The position numbers and the translations under genes are program-made. Shown here piece by piece: positions 1-9,104 of a stretch of 64,000 nt of DNA (within the stretch, counting starts at the first letter, position 1; each line of letters opens with the position of its first letter). The stretch is from Phycisphaerae bacterium (GTDB lineage Bacteria; Planctomycetota; Phycisphaerae; UBA1845; Fen-1342), in the NCBI GenBank assembly GCA_022072445.1, contig JAJVHV010000012.1, positions 16,897 through 80,896 of the forward strand, given 5' to 3'. Below the pieces are notes generated by a model. It saw only the letters and a program-made list of their open reading frames with translations, made no database searches and was not told where the DNA came from.

Positions 1-540
1 CCGTTCGTCCGATGGGTCAACGTTCGTCGACCGCCCGATCCGAACCCCCGACGCCAGTCGGGGGTCGCTACGGCGAGGGCGCTGCTGCGCCGTGGCGACG
101 TTCCCGCCGCCGCGGCGCCCTGGCGACCTCTCCGTCGCCGGCCGCGGCGCCCTGGCGACGATTCTGACCCGGCAAGCCTGCCCCGCCTCCGGCCCCTCAC
201 TCGCGTGAGGGGTTCGGATGGCTGCGCCGTTCGTCCGATGGGTCAACGTTCGTCGACCGCCCGATCCGAACCCCCGACGCCAGTCGGGGGTCGCTACGGC
301 GAGCGCGCTGCTGCGCCGTGGCGACGTTCCCGCCGCCGCGGCGCCCTGGCGACCTCTCCGCCGCGGCGCCCTGGCGACCTCTCCGTCGCGGGCCGCGGCG
401 CCCTGGCAACGTTTCTGACGCGGCATGCCTGCCCCGCCTCCGGCCCCTCACTCGCGTGAGGGGTTCGGATGGCTGCGCCGTTCGTCCGATGGGTCCGATG
501 GGTCAAACTCCTTGCGGCACCGGCCCGCCGCCGGTAAACT
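1..540. repeat. Tandem repeat region upstream of rplU
   Basis: This non-coding stretch holds two copies plus the start of a third of a repeat unit beginning CCGTTCGTCCGATGGGTCAA at 1, 227 and 478. The periods are 226 and 251 bp; the second copy is longer because it has an extra block built on GCGGCGCCCTGGCGAC. Each full copy carries two perfect 8-bp-stem, 4-base-loop hairpins: CCCCCGAC/GTCGGGGG (45-64 in copy 1) and CCCCTCAC/GTGAGGGG (193-212 in copy 1). Open frames crossing it are Arg/Pro/Ala-rich in every frame and are not believable genes. Confidence 0.85.
512..540 (+). promoter_or_regulatory. Candidate rplU promoter
   Basis: TTGCGG (512-517) and TAAACT (535-540) are separated by 17 bp and lie 34 bp before the rplU start. 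The -10 fits the TANNNT pattern seen before many genes in this window. Sequence match only. Confidence 0.4.
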
Positions 541-574
541 GCCGGGTCTTTGGATCAAGCTGCGAGGTGAACGC

Positions 575-889
575 GTGTACGCGATTTTCGAAGATGGCGG
601 CAAACAGTATCGGGTGACCCAGGGCGACGCACTGCTGGTGGAAACGCGCGCCCTGGCCGACGGCCAGACCGAGCTGACATTCGACAAGGTGCTGATGGTC
701 GGCGACGGGGAACAGTCGCGGTTCGGCGCCCCCTGGGTCGCCGGCGCCAGCGTGACGGCGCGCGTCACCGACCAACTCAAGATGCCGCGCGTCCGGAGCT
801 TCAAGTTCCGTCGCCGCAAGGGCGTCGCCGTGCGCAAGGGCCATCGTCAGCCGGCGCTGCGCGTCGAGATCACCGGCATCAAGGCGTAA
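575..889 (+). CDS. rplU: 50S ribosomal protein L21
   Basis: The product binds 23S rRNA in the large ribosomal subunit. The 104-aa sequence opens with YAIFEDGGKQYRV and ends with a basic segment (KFRRRKGVAVRKGHRQ) followed by ITGIKA, the classic L21 profile and length. The start is GTG at 575, preceded by a GAGGTGA Shine-Dalgarno at 565-571; an in-frame extension to 425 runs through repeat DNA and is rejected. The usual partner rpmA (L27) does not follow. Instead there is a GC hairpin and an unrelated secreted protein, and obgE, which often completes the rplU-rpmA-obgE cluster, lies 5.7 kb away on the other strand. Confidence 0.97.
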   Translation: MYAIFEDGGKQYRVTQGDALLVETRALADGQTELTFDKVLMVGDGEQSRFGAPWVAGASVTARVTDQLKMPRVRSFKFRRRKGVAVRKGHRQPALRVEITGIKA

Positions 890-920
890 ACAAGGGGCCG
901 GCGCGCGGCGATCGCGGTCG

Positions 921-943
921 GGCGCGGCGCGGCCCGCCGCGCC
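921..943 (+). terminator. Hairpin downstream of rplU
   Basis: A perfect 9-bp stem (GGCGCGGCG/CGCCGCGCC) with a five-base loop sits 31 bp after the rplU stop. There is no T tract, so termination is possible but not certain. Confidence 0.4.
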
Positions 944-986
944 GATCACGCGCTCTTCCGGAGAGCAGCAGTTCGGCGGTGCTTCC

Positions 987-1550
987 ATGCGATTCGTCGC
1001 GGCCGCGGCACTGGTGACGCTCACGGCGGGGGCGCGACTCAGTCAATCCGACGCGCCCGCCCAGACGCTGTCGCAGGAATTGCAGACTCTTGCGCGCATC
1101 AAGCCCGCCGAGCGCACCCGCGATCAGTCCGCGCGGCGCTGCGCGATCCAGTTCATGCTCGCCCTGGCGACCGGCGAGCCCGAGCAGGCCGCCGCGCTGG
1201 TCGACCCGGTCGGATATCAGCCTCTGCCGTCCAGCGGTCCGCTGCCCGAGAAGCCGGCCAAGCCGGTCTTCGGCGCGGCGCTGCGCGAGATGCTGCAACT
1301 GCGCCGTTCGCCGATGCTCTCCGATCTGCCGAGCGCGATGGTTCGCCTCGTGCGGGCCGCCGATGCGCCGCCGGAGTTGGACGCGGCGCGAACGTGGATG
1401 CTGCCGGACGACCGCTTGCTGCTGCTGCTGCCGCCCGAGCCGCCCGTGCCGGGCTGGCCGAGCCGGCGGGCGTTCCTGGTGGTGCGCGTACGTGCGTCGC
1501 GGGCGCTCATCGTCGGAGGCGACCTGCTGGCGGCGATCGCCGAGCCGTAG
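987..1550 (+). CDS. Hypothetical secreted protein
   Basis: I do not recognise this 187-aa protein. It begins with a short Ala/Val/Leu-rich segment (MRFVAAAALVTLTAG) that looks like a signal peptide, followed by Gln/Ser-rich and then mixed alpha/beta-like sequence. A Leu run in 'RLLLLLPPEP' precedes a C-terminal hydrophobic strand-like stretch. No cysteine pair, lipobox or catalytic motif is visible. It lies between rplU and a DUF362 gene on the same strand, with gaps of about 97 and 87 bp. No strong Shine-Dalgarno sits before the ATG, so the start is chosen because it gives the signal-like N-terminus. Confidence 0.6.
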   Translation: MRFVAAAALVTLTAGARLSQSDAPAQTLSQELQTLARIKPAERTRDQSARRCAIQFMLALATGEPEQAAALVDPVGYQPLPSSGPLPEKPAKPVFGAALREMLQLRRSPMLSDLPSAMVRLVRAADAPPELDAARTWMLPDDRLLLLLPPEPPVPGWPSRRAFLVVRVRASRALIVGGDLLAAIAEP

Positions 1551-1597
1551 CGAAACGCCGCCTCCCCGCGCGGCGCGCCCGACGGCGGACAGCGGGC

Positions 1598-1603
1598 TAT
1601 AAT
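1598..1603 (+). promoter_or_regulatory. -10 element upstream of the DUF362 gene
   Basis: A perfect TATAAT lies 34 bp before the ATG at 1638. No convincing -35 is visible in the GC-rich sequence upstream. Confidence 0.45.
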
Positions 1604-1637
1604 CCGGCTTTGCGGCCGACGTGCCGATGGGAACCGC

Positions 1638-2921
1638 ATGAGCCGAACAACTGTCGCCATTCTCAAAACGACGCCCGCGACCGTCCTGCGCGATTACCAC
1701 GAGCTGCTGAATCTCGCCGGTTATCAGGACGTGATCGACAAATCCGCCGACACCGCGCTGAAGGTCAACATCAGTTGGCACTTCTTCTTCCCCGCCGCCT
1801 CGACCACGCCCTGGCAGCTCGACGGCGTCGTCCGCGCCATGAAGGCCGACGGCTACGACCCGAACCTGATCCACGCCTGCCACAACCGCACGGTCGTCAT
1901 CGACGCCCACCTCGGCGAGCGCGAGAACAAGCAACTCAACGTCGTCGAAGCCCACGGCCTGCGAAACGTGCATCTCTACGAAGGTGAGGATTGGATCCCT
2001 ATTCGCGAAGCCGTCGGCGACCTGACCGGGAAGTTCCTCTGCCTCAACGAGGTGTATCCCAAGGGCTTCATGATCCCCCGCCGCTTCATCGGCGAAAACA
2101 TCATCCACCTGCCCACGGTCAAGACGCACATCTTCACCACCACCACCGGCGCGATGAAAAACGCCTTCGGCGGCCTGCTGAACGAGCACCGCCATTGGAC
2201 GCACCCGGTCATCCACGAGACGCTCGTCGATCTGCTGATGATTCAGAAAAAAATCCATCGCGGCGTTTTCGCGGTGATGGACGGCACCTTCGCCGGCGAC
2301 GGCCCCGGCCCGCGCTGCATGATCCCGCACGTCAAAAACGCGATTCTGGCGAGCGCCGACCAGGTCGCGATCGACGCCGTCGCCGCCAAGCTGATGGGCC
2401 TCGACCCGATGTCGATCAAGTACATCAAGCTGGCGCACGACCTCGGCCTGGGCTGCGGCGATCCGGCGAAGATCGAACTGGTCGGCGACGCCGAAGCAGC
2501 CCGCGAGAACTGGCAGTTCCAGGGGCCGTTCAAGAAGATGACGTTTGCCAGCCGCATGCAGCACCTGATCTACTGGGGCTGGATGAAGCGGCCGGTCGAG
2601 TGGTCGCTCAAGACCTGGCTGGCGCCCTGGGCGTACATCGCCAGCGTGCTGTATCACGACAGCTTCTGGTACCCGGTGCGCGGCCGGCGGATGATGCACC
2701 CCGTCCTGCACAGCGACTGGGGCAAGCTCTTCCGCAACTGGGAATCGCTCGCGCCAGATCCGCAGGGTATCGGCTTCCCGAACGTCGGCGACGACACCGC
2801 CGAGATCAAGCGCACCGGCTTCGCCGCGTTCCTGCGGTCGCTGGGCATTCTCAAGACGTGCGTCATTCAAAATCCGGACGTCGGCACGCACCGCCGCAAG
2901 CTGGGGACAGAGTCGGCGTAG
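1638..2921 (+). CDS. DUF362 domain-containing protein
   Basis: This 427-aa soluble protein matches the DUF362 family. The recognisable features are the central 'ENIIHLPTVKTHIFTTTTGA' region followed by MKNAFGGLL, and the later 'LASADQVAIDAVAAKLMGLDP' segment that positions a conserved Asp/Ala-Ala-Lys helix. Some family members carry ferredoxin-like Cys clusters, but none is visible here. The biochemical role of the family is not established; members often neighbour redox or cofactor genes. The C-terminal 120 residues are rich in Trp and Tyr (YWGWMKRPVEW) and could be membrane-associated. The gene is transcribed alone from a TATAAT-bearing promoter region. Confidence 0.85.
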   Translation: MSRTTVAILKTTPATVLRDYHELLNLAGYQDVIDKSADTALKVNISWHFFFPAASTTPWQLDGVVRAMKADGYDPNLIHACHNRTVVIDAHLGERENKQLNVVEAHGLRNVHLYEGEDWIPIREAVGDLTGKFLCLNEVYPKGFMIPRRFIGENIIHLPTVKTHIFTTTTGAMKNAFGGLLNEHRHWTHPVIHETLVDLLMIQKKIHRGVFAVMDGTFAGDGPGPRCMIPHVKNAILASADQVAIDAVAAKLMGLDPMSIKYIKLAHDLGLGCGDPAKIELVGDAEAARENWQFQGPFKKMTFASRMQHLIYWGWMKRPVEWSLKTWLAPWAYIASVLYHDSFWYPVRGRRMMHPVLHSDWGKLFRNWESLAPDPQGIGFPNVGDDTAEIKRTGFAAFLRSLGILKTCVIQNPDVGTHRRKLGTESA

Positions 2922-3022
2922 GGCGCCGCGGCCGGCATGCGTGGCTTGGGTGGCATGGCGTCACGCGAAGCGCGTCGCCAGGCATGCGCGATGCAGCGCG
3001 CGAACGCTCCGTCTCGGAAGCA

Positions 3023-3052
3023 GCACGCTCACGCCTGACGGCGAGAGCATGC
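3023..3052. repeat. REP-like hairpin, class II copy 1
   Basis: GCACGCTC-A-CGCC-TGAC-GGCG-A-GAGCATGC folds into an interrupted hairpin with one arm mismatch. The same element, with perfect arms, occurs at 11338-11367. Both copies lie between genes in spacers that also share a GGTGGCATGG/CCAGGCCACC-like flanking segment. Confidence 0.7.
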
Positions 3053-3156
3053 CGCCGAACGAGAGCTTGCCGCACGCGCCGCGTTCCCGGTTTGACGCTC
3101 TTCCGCGCCACGCATAGCATGCGACACCCTTATTCCGACCCAGGCGCAACGGCTCG

Positions 3157-5016
3157 ATGACGGCAAAGACACACCACGAAACGCCCCCAGTTCCGCCACC
3201 CTCCCAGCCGCCGCCACTATCGGCCCCGCGCCGTGCCACGGCAGCCGATCTGGCGTTGGTAGCCGTGCTGATCGCGGCGCTGGAAGCGCTGCTCTACCAC
3301 TTCTGGTTCGTGTGCGACGACGCCTTCATCACCTTCCGCTACGCCCGCAACCTGGCGACCGGCAACGGCCTGGTCTACAACGTCGGCGAGCGCGTCGAGG
3401 GCTACAGCAATTTCCTCTGGACACTGCTTTGCGCCGCGCTCTACGCCCTGCGCCTGAATCTGCCCCAGGCCGCCCCCGCGCTCTCCGCCGCCTGCGCCGC
3501 CGGCCTCGTCACTTACGTCTACGTTTCGCTTCGCCGGCACCTTCTAACACCCCCCCTGCCGGCCGGCCTCGCGACCGCCTTCATGTCGTGCAGCATGCCG
3601 TTCGTGGTCTGGTCCACCGGCGGCCTGGAGACGATGGCTTTTTCGCTGGCGCTCTTCGCGCTCTTCGAGCGGCTCATCCTGACAGCCTCCGCCGGCGTCG
3701 CGGCGCGCGAGCAGCGGCGCGGAAAACCGCGACCGTCCTATTCTCAGACGCCCGCTCGCGCCGAGCCCGCGACCCGCGGCGACGCGGTCAACCGCTGGAT
3801 CAGCACCGGCGTCATCGCCCTGCTGGTCGCACTGCTCCGAACGGAGGGCGTCTGCTGGGTGCTGGTCGTTGTGCTGCTGGCGGCGATCGGTCGATGGCTC
3901 GCCGGCGCCGCCGTCGGCCGGCCGCTGGCGACGGTCGCCGGCGTGCTGCTCGTCGGCTTCGGCGCGTTTTTCGCGTGGCGCTACAGCTACTACGGCGCGG
4001 CACTTTCGAACACGGCGGCGGCGAAGGCCGAGTTCAGCCCCGATCGACTCAGCCGCGGTTTTGACTACGTCGCCGTGCTTTTTCTGACCGTCACTTCGTT
4101 CTTCGCGATCATCCCTGCGATCCCAGTGGTCCTGCGCACCAGGCCGTGGTCCACCGCCGTCCCGCTCGCGCTCATGGCGCTGGCGTTTCCCGCCTATGCG
4201 GTCGTCGTCAGCGGCGACTTCATGACCTTCGGCCGCTTCGTCGTACCGTCGCTGCCTTTCATGGCCCTGTGCGTCGGGCCCATGCTCGCCGCCATCGACC
4301 GCGGCGGGGTCGGGCGGCGGGCCCTGGCGGCGCTGCTCGGCGCCGGCCTGATCGCGCTCGGGCTGCTGCCCGGCTGGGACGTGCACCTCGTGCCCGAGTC
4401 GATCCGCGCCCGCCACCATTTCCGCAAGAACACGCCCAAGTATCAGAGCGAGCTGGCGCAGTGGAAGTATCAGAAGGAGAACGCCGCCGACTGGGCGCTG
4501 CAGGGTGCCGCCTTGCGGCAGATCGCTCGCGCCGGCGATTCGCTCGTGATCGGCGCGATCGGTGCCGTCGGCTACTATTCCGAGCTCTACATCTTCGACA
4601 AATTCGGCCTGGTCACGCCCGCCGTCGCCCAGCGCCAGACCGCTGCCGCGGCCGACCGTTCACCCGGACACGACAAGCTGGTCGAGCCCGACTGGTTCAT
4701 CCAGCACGGCGACCGCCCCACTTTTCTGGACGCCAAGCTCATCCGCGAGCCCTCGCGCATGTCGTTCGCTCAAGCGCTTCAGGGCTACGCGTCGTTGCTC
4801 GCCGTGCGGCTCAAGCTCGGCTCGATGTACGTGCCGCGCTTCGCGGAGCTGCGCGTCCGCGGCGAAACCAGCGACCTGACGCAATACCTGCTCTACTGGG
4901 AGCGGCTCGACGACCCGTCGCTCGAAGGCCCCGCCTGGACCGAGCTCCGCCGGCTGCTTCAGGAATACGTTACCAACGGCTCCATTCGCGTGATCGAAAT
5001 CGACCGACCGAAGTGA
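3157..5016 (+). CDS. Polytopic membrane glycosyltransferase (GT39/GT-C-like)
   Basis: This 619-aa integral membrane protein probably transfers sugars from a lipid-linked donor on the outer face of the membrane. Near the N-terminus, after a first membrane helix, it has the GT-C-type loop '[20 protein letters not shown]' followed by [14 protein letters not shown], with the acidic DD pair expected in the active site of this fold. About ten hydrophobic helices follow to roughly residue 430, then a soluble C-terminal domain of about 190 residues with charged helices. Residues 1-25 are Pro-rich and cytoplasmic. The acceptor is unknown and no polysaccharide gene cluster surrounds it. The ATG at 3157 has only a weak ribosome-binding site. 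Confidence 0.8.
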   Translation: MTAKTHHETPPVPPPSQPPPLSAPRRATAADLALVAVLIAALEALLYHFWFVCDDAFITFRYARNLATGNGLVYNVGERVEGYSNFLWTLLCAALYALRLNLPQAAPALSAACAAGLVTYVYVSLRRHLLTPPLPAGLATAFMSCSMPFVVWSTGGLETMAFSLALFALFERLILTASAGVAAREQRRGKPRPSYSQTPARAEPATRGDAVNRWISTGVIALLVALLRTEGVCWVLVVVLLAAIGRWLAGAAVGRPLATVAGVLLVGFGAFFAWRYSYYGAALSNTAAAKAEFSPDRLSRGFDYVAVLFLTVTSFFAIIPAIPVVLRTRPWSTAVPLALMALAFPAYAVVVSGDFMTFGRFVVPSLPFMALCVGPMLAAIDRGGVGRRALAALLGAGLIALGLLPGWDVHLVPESIRARHHFRKNTPKYQSELAQWKYQKENAADWALQGAALRQIARAGDSLVIGAIGAVGYYSELYIFDKFGLVTPAVAQRQTAAAADRSPGHDKLVEPDWFIQHGDRPTFLDAKLIREPSRMSFAQALQGYASLLAVRLKLGSMYVPRFAELRVRGETSDLTQYLLYWERLDDPSLEGPAWTELRRLLQEYVTNGSIRVIEIDRPK

Positions 5017-5080
5017 TCGAAATCGACCGCCCGAAGTAATCGTCGTGCTGTCGCAATCGAGTCTCACCGTCGAGCGCTCC

Positions 5081-5714
5081 CCAGCCGAGCCCCGACCGTG
5101 AGGGAGGGGTTCGGACGGCGAATGCCACCGTCGAGCGCACAAACTCCCTCATCCGAGCCCCGACCGTCAGGGAGGGGTTCGACCGAGAGTTGCGATCGTC
5201 GAGCAGCACAAACTCCCCCATCCGAGCCCCGACCGTCAGGGAGGGGTTCGACCGAAAGTTGCGATCGTCGAGCGCACAAACTCCCTCATCCGAGCCCCGA
5301 CCGTCAGGGAGGGGTTCGACCGAGAGTTGCGATCGTCGAGCAGCACAAATTCCCCCATCCGAGCCCCGACCGTCAGGGAGGGGTTCGACCGAGAGTTGCG
5401 ATCGTCGAGCAGCACAAACTCCCCCATCCGAGCCCCGACCGTCAGGGAGGGGTTCGACCGAAAGTCGCGATCGTCGAGCAGCACAAACTCCCCCATCCGA
5501 CCCCGACCGTCAGGGAGGGGTTCAACCGAAAGTTGCGATCGTCGAGCAGCACAAACTCCCCCATCCGAGCCCCGACCGTCAGGGAGGGGTTCGGACGGCG
5601 TATGCCACCGTCGAGCGCGGAGTCTTGAGTGTTCACTCCGGCGCGACGCGCGACGTGCCAAGTTCGAGGGCACACTCAGGTCGAACCCCTCCCTCACGGT
5701 CGGGGCTCGGCTGG
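5081..5714. repeat. 68/69-bp tandem array bounded by 33-bp inverted repeats
   Basis: Eight direct copies begin with CCGAGCCCCGACCGT (one with a 2-base deletion) at 5085, 5153, 5222, 5290, 5359, 5428, 5497 and 5565. Spacing is 68 or 69 bp, and both the core and the linker (GTTGCGATCGTCGAGCAGCA) are conserved. The first copy lies in a 33-base segment (5081-5113) that recurs exactly, inverted, at 5682-5714. These two terminal copies share CCGTGAGGGA, whereas internal copies have CCGTCAGGGA. Some frames stay open through the array only because 69 is a multiple of three; no gene is supported here, so 5017-5761 is non-coding. Confidence 0.9.
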
Positions 5715-5761
5715 GCGCGCTCTCCTTCATTCGGCGCGCTGCTCACTTTGCTCGGTATGCC

Positions 5762-6556
5762 TCACTCTGCCGTCGTCACTGCTCCCGACGCCTTCCGGTA
5801 CGCCAACGCCACTCCGCGCAGACAAAGATCGGGCACCAGCGAATCGGCGAAATCCACGAGCTCCGCCACCAGCGGCGCCGCGCCGCCCGTGAGCACGAGG
5901 TGCGGCCACTGCCCCAGCTCGGTCGCGAACCGCTCGACGATCTCGCGCAACGCCCCGGCCGCGCCATACAGCACGCCGTTCACCATGCAGTCGTGCGTGC
6001 TCTTGCCGAACGGGCTGCGACCCACTGCCCCGCTCACCTGCGGCAGCGCGGCGGTGAACTCATGCAGCGCCCGCCACGACATCTCGACGCCAGGCATGAT
6101 CGTCCCGCCGATGAAGTGGCCTTCGGACGAGACGCAGTCAATCGTCGTCGCCGACCCGAACGACGCAATCGCACACGGTCCGCCGATCGCGTCGAACGCC
6201 GCCGCCGCCGAGCAAACCCGATCGACGCCCACCTCGTCATCGCGATCCAGTTCGAGCGGCATCGGCAGCGGCAGGTCATCGCGGATGCGCAGCGGCTCAA
6301 CGTCGCACACGTCGCCGGCCAGCTTGCAGACCGCCGCCGTCGCCCCCGGCACGACACTGCCGACCACCACCGTCCGCTTCCCATGCCGCGCCAGATGAGA
6401 CCACGTGATCCGCAGCGCGTCCCGCCAGCTCTGCGGATCGGCCAGTTGCACGTGCCGCGCGTGATGCAGCCCGTGCGTGTCCCATGCCGCCATCCCGACC
6501 CGTGTGTTTCCGATGTCGATCGCCAGCAATCCATCCATCGGCGGAAACCCGACCAT
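5762..6556 (-). CDS. coaX: Type III pantothenate kinase
   Basis: The enzyme phosphorylates pantothenate in the first step of coenzyme A synthesis. The 264-aa length and the ASKHA-fold motifs fit CoaX: DIGNTRVG near residue 14 (phosphate 1), GVDRV near residue 108, and FGSATTIDCVSSEGHFIGG followed by TIMPG near residues 128-150. The ATG at 6556 is preceded by GAGGAG at a 4-base spacing, and that Shine-Dalgarno overlaps the obgE stop region 8 bp upstream. The gene is therefore probably co-transcribed and translationally linked with obgE. The 3' end abuts the repeat array. Confidence 0.93.
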   Translation of the reverse strand: MVGFPPMDGLLAIDIGNTRVGMAAWDTHGLHHARHVQLADPQSWRDALRITWSHLARHGKRTVVVGSVVPGATAAVCKLAGDVCDVEPLRIRDDLPLPMPLELDRDDEVGVDRVCSAAAAFDAIGGPCAIASFGSATTIDCVSSEGHFIGGTIMPGVEMSWRALHEFTAALPQVSGAVGRSPFGKSTHDCMVNGVLYGAAGALREIVERFATELGQWPHLVLTGGAAPLVAELVDFADSLVPDLCLRGVALAYRKASGAVTTAE

Positions 6557-6564
6557 GCCGCTCC

Positions 6565-7761
6565 TCAGGCCTTCTCCGGCGTAAAGTCGCGCGGGTCGGC
6601 AGCCGCAATCGCGCCGCTGTCCGCCGCTTCCACGCCGGACTCGCTATTGTCGGCCTGTTCCCAGCCGGCGTCGAGGTCGTCATCCGGCAATGGCTCCGCC
6701 GGCACGCGGACGCCACCCGCGGCGTCCAGATTGATCGGCGTCGGCGCTCCGGCCGTCACAGCCGACGCGCCGACTTCCTGAACGGCGGCCCATAGCACTT
6801 CCGATAGCTCGCGCAGCCCCTCGCCGCTCACGCCGGAGATCGCGTGCACTGGAACGGGCAGCTCTCGCCGCAACGCGTCCAGGTTTTCGGACGCATCGGT
6901 CAGGTCCATCTTATTGGCCACGACGATCTCTCGCCGCTCCGCCAGCGCCGCGCTGTATGCCGCCAATTCGTGTCGAATAATCCGATATGCCTCCGCCGGC
7001 CCCGGCGTGCCGTCGGGCGGCGCGATGTCGAGCAGGTGCACAATCAGCCGCGTCCGCTCGATGTGCCGCAGGAACGCGTCGCCCAGCCCCGCGCCACTGT
7101 GTGCACCGGCGATAAGTCCGGGAATGTCGGCGAGCACCAGTCGCCGGAATCCGGGTAAGTCCATAATTCCGAGCATGGGCTCCAGCGTGGTAAATGGGTA
7201 AGCGGCGATTTTCGGACGTGCGCGTGAGAGACGTGAAAGTAGAGTACTTTTCCCCGCATTAGGCATACCCACAAATCCAACGTCCGCGATCAACTTCAAC
7301 TCGAGGCGCAACGATCGCTCACGGCCGGCACGTCCGGGAAGTGCGGTCCGCGGCGCCTGGTTGGTTGACGACACGAAATGCAGATTCCCATAACCTCCAG
7401 CGCCACCCGCAGCGACTCGGACGAGCTGCCCGTCGCGCACCAGGTCCTTGAGAAGCGTGTTGTTATCGGCATCGTAGACCAGCGTTCCGACCGGCACGCC
7501 GAGCACGAGGTCTTCGCCGTTTCGGCCATAGCACTTGCTGCCCTGCCCGTGGACGCCGTTTTCCGCCTTGACGTGGTGTTTTCCGGCGAGGTCGAGGAGA
7601 GTGTTGAGGTCGGCGCGGGCGTGGAGATAGACGGACCCGCCGCGGCCGCCGTCGCCGCCGTCGGGACCGCCCTTGGGTACGAACTTTTCGCGGCGGAAGC
7701 TGGCGCAGCCGTTTCCGCCGCGGCCGCCGGCGACGTGTATGAGGACCTCATCGACGAACAT
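6565..7761 (-). CDS. obgE: GTPase Obg
   Basis: Obg is a conserved ribosome-associated GTPase involved in 50S maturation and the stress response. The Gly-rich N-terminal Obg fold ([18 protein letters not shown]... with [11 protein letters not shown]) covers residues 1-158. The G domain follows with Walker [10 protein letters not shown], the switch region [16 protein letters not shown], and NKMD. The last 80 residues are an acidic, Ala/Pro-rich tail without an obvious OCT or TGS domain. The start is the ATG at 7761, where family homology begins; 72 further in-frame codons upstream look non-coding. No Shine-Dalgarno precedes this ATG, but TACACT sits exactly 6 bases before it. coaX follows 8 bp downstream. 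Confidence 0.96.
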   Translation of the reverse strand: MFVDEVLIHVAGGRGGNGCASFRREKFVPKGGPDGGDGGRGGSVYLHARADLNTLLDLAGKHHVKAENGVHGQGSKCYGRNGEDLVLGVPVGTLVYDADNNTLLKDLVRDGQLVRVAAGGAGGYGNLHFVSSTNQAPRTALPGRAGRERSLRLELKLIADVGFVGMPNAGKSTLLSRLSRARPKIAAYPFTTLEPMLGIMDLPGFRRLVLADIPGLIAGAHSGAGLGDAFLRHIERTRLIVHLLDIAPPDGTPGPAEAYRIIRHELAAYSAALAERREIVVANKMDLTDASENLDALRRELPVPVHAISGVSGEGLRELSEVLWAAVQEVGASAVTAGAPTPINLDAAGGVRVPAEPLPDDDLDAGWEQADNSESGVEAADSGAIAAADPRDFTPEKA

Positions 7762-7767
7762 GGTGTG

Positions 7768-7773
7768 AGTGTA
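7768..7773 (-). promoter_or_regulatory. -10 element abutting the obgE start (leaderless candidate)
   Basis: TACACT on the minus strand is separated by six bases (CACACC) from the obgE ATG, placing the predicted first transcribed base at the start codon. Confidence 0.5.
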
Positions 7774-7850
7774 GCATGGCGCCGGGGTGATGGGGATTTC
7801 GGGTGCGAGTGTCCAAGGTCTGAAAAAAATGTGGTATTTGCGTGTGAGAT

Positions 7851-7880
7851 TTGTAGGGCTGGTGCGTTCTGGATTATGAT
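7851..7880 (+). promoter_or_regulatory. Candidate promoter for the H-X9-DG gene
   Basis: TTGTAG (7851-7856) and TATGAT (7875-7880) are 18 bp apart in a locally AT-richer patch, about 100 bp before the start at 7977. Confidence 0.35.
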
Positions 7881-7976
7881 GGGGAGCAGCCGGGCTGCTC
7901 AGCCGAGGATGCCGCCGTCGGGTCGTTCGGGCGCTGACGAGCGGATGGGTGTTCGAGATCGGGCGAGGACACGACA

Positions 7977-8819
7977 ATGGGTCTCAGCCAAATGGGATCG
8001 GCTTGCGCGCCGGTTCGACGTGTGACACGCGCACGGCGAGCCGCGGCGCGGGGCTTCACGGTGATCGAGCTGTTGGTGGTAGTGGCGATCATCGCGCTGC
8101 TGGTCGGAATTCTGATGCCGTCGCTGGCCGGCGCGCGGGCGCAGGCAAAGCGCGTGCTGTGCGGCACGAACATGCGGTCGCAGGGGCAGTCGGCGTATCT
8201 GTATGCGCAACAGAACGGCGACACCGTGTTGCGCGGAGAGACGGCGAAACTACAATTCGCGTGCATCCTGCTGCCGGGGCTGGCGTGGGATGGATCGATT
8301 CACGATATCTACCGTCGTACGGGCGATCAGTCGCGTTTTTTTGAAGCCTGCGGCAAGACTAAGCCGCTTCAGTGCCCGACATTTCCGAATCCCGAGCAAT
8401 CGCTCGACTACGTCGTCAATGCATTTCCGACACCCTATACCGATCTGAACATCTTTCGCGACGTAAGCGGCGGGGGCCAGGCGGGTTCGCGCAGCCGGCA
8501 GGAGTCGGTGTACGACGTGACGACCTGGTTCAAGCTGACGGGGTTCCTGAGCCCGCTGAACCCGTCGCGCGTAGTGTACATCGCGGAAGGTCACGAAACG
8601 ATCGACACGGACAATGCGACGCTGCATGACGTGTTCTTCACGTCGCAGCTTCCGTATGGTGCCTACCCGCGCATGGCGAACGACAAGCGGCATCCGGCCG
8701 GGGCGAACGTACTGTTCTTCGACGGCAGCGTGCGGCTGATGACGTACTCGGAAGTGGACGCGGGCTGGCCGAATCCGCTCGCCATCCGGCTCAAGTGGTT
8801 TACGGCCGTGCCAGAGTGA
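7977..8819 (+). CDS. Prepilin-type H-X9-DG protein
   Basis: This 280-aa protein has a type II secretion/type IV pilin leader: a basic segment, then [21 protein letters not shown] near residues 27-46, with the prepilin-peptidase site before Phe and Glu at +5. The C-terminal region contains [19 protein letters not shown], a clear H-X9-DG signature found on planctomycete pseudopilin-like proteins. The middle is a variable, probably beta-rich domain with several Cys and Pro residues. It should be processed by a prepilin peptidase and exposed at the cell surface or in the periplasm. Its function is unknown. It sits alone between divergent obgE and convergent htpX. Confidence 0.88.
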   Translation: MGLSQMGSACAPVRRVTRARRAAARGFTVIELLVVVAIIALLVGILMPSLAGARAQAKRVLCGTNMRSQGQSAYLYAQQNGDTVLRGETAKLQFACILLPGLAWDGSIHDIYRRTGDQSRFFEACGKTKPLQCPTFPNPEQSLDYVVNAFPTPYTDLNIFRDVSGGGQAGSRSRQESVYDVTTWFKLTGFLSPLNPSRVVYIAEGHETIDTDNATLHDVFFTSQLPYGAYPRMANDKRHPAGANVLFFDGSVRLMTYSEVDAGWPNPLAIRLKWFTAVPE

Positions 8820-9104
8820 TGCGGGCCGTGCGCAAGTCTGCTTGGCTTTGCTAGCGCGGTGCGTGGCGTGGCTGTCGCGAAGCACAGCCATGACGAGGGC
8901 GCCGAATTGCCCGGTCGCCATGCCACTCGGCTGATGCGGTCCGTCGGGGGTCGTTCGTTTCCGCCGCTTCCTGACTGGCGCGGCTCTGGAACGGTCCAGC
9001 CGCATCGGACCGCCAACCCGCAGGCATGAAGTGGGGCCGACCCGAAATCGTCAAGTGGCGCGTCCTCCGCGTCCTCCGCGTAGATGCCATCCGAGCCTGA
9101 CATG
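8820..9104. other. Intergenic spacer between convergent genes
   Basis: No gene is supported in these 285 bp. The spacer contains a small hairpin, GGCTGT-CGCGAAGC-ACAGCC, near 8870-8890, and a distant GCGGTCCG/CGGACCGC inverted pair (around 8937 and 9006). Either could contribute to bidirectional termination. Confidence 0.5.

Noticed and set aside
575-986. rpmA (L27) after rplU
   Set aside because: No L27-like sequence (such as MAHKKGxGSxxNGRDS) is found in any frame of this interval.
879-2891. 670-codon minus-strand frame over the first genes
   Set aside because: It is antisense to DUF362 and the small secreted gene and shows no domain.
5081-5714. CRISPR array
   Set aside because: The repeat units and the segments between them are both conserved, and inverted copies close the array.
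7762-7977. 72-codon N-terminal extension of obgE
   Set aside because: Not conserved, low-complexity, and it crosses into the next gene's promoter region; a -10 element sits at the normal start.
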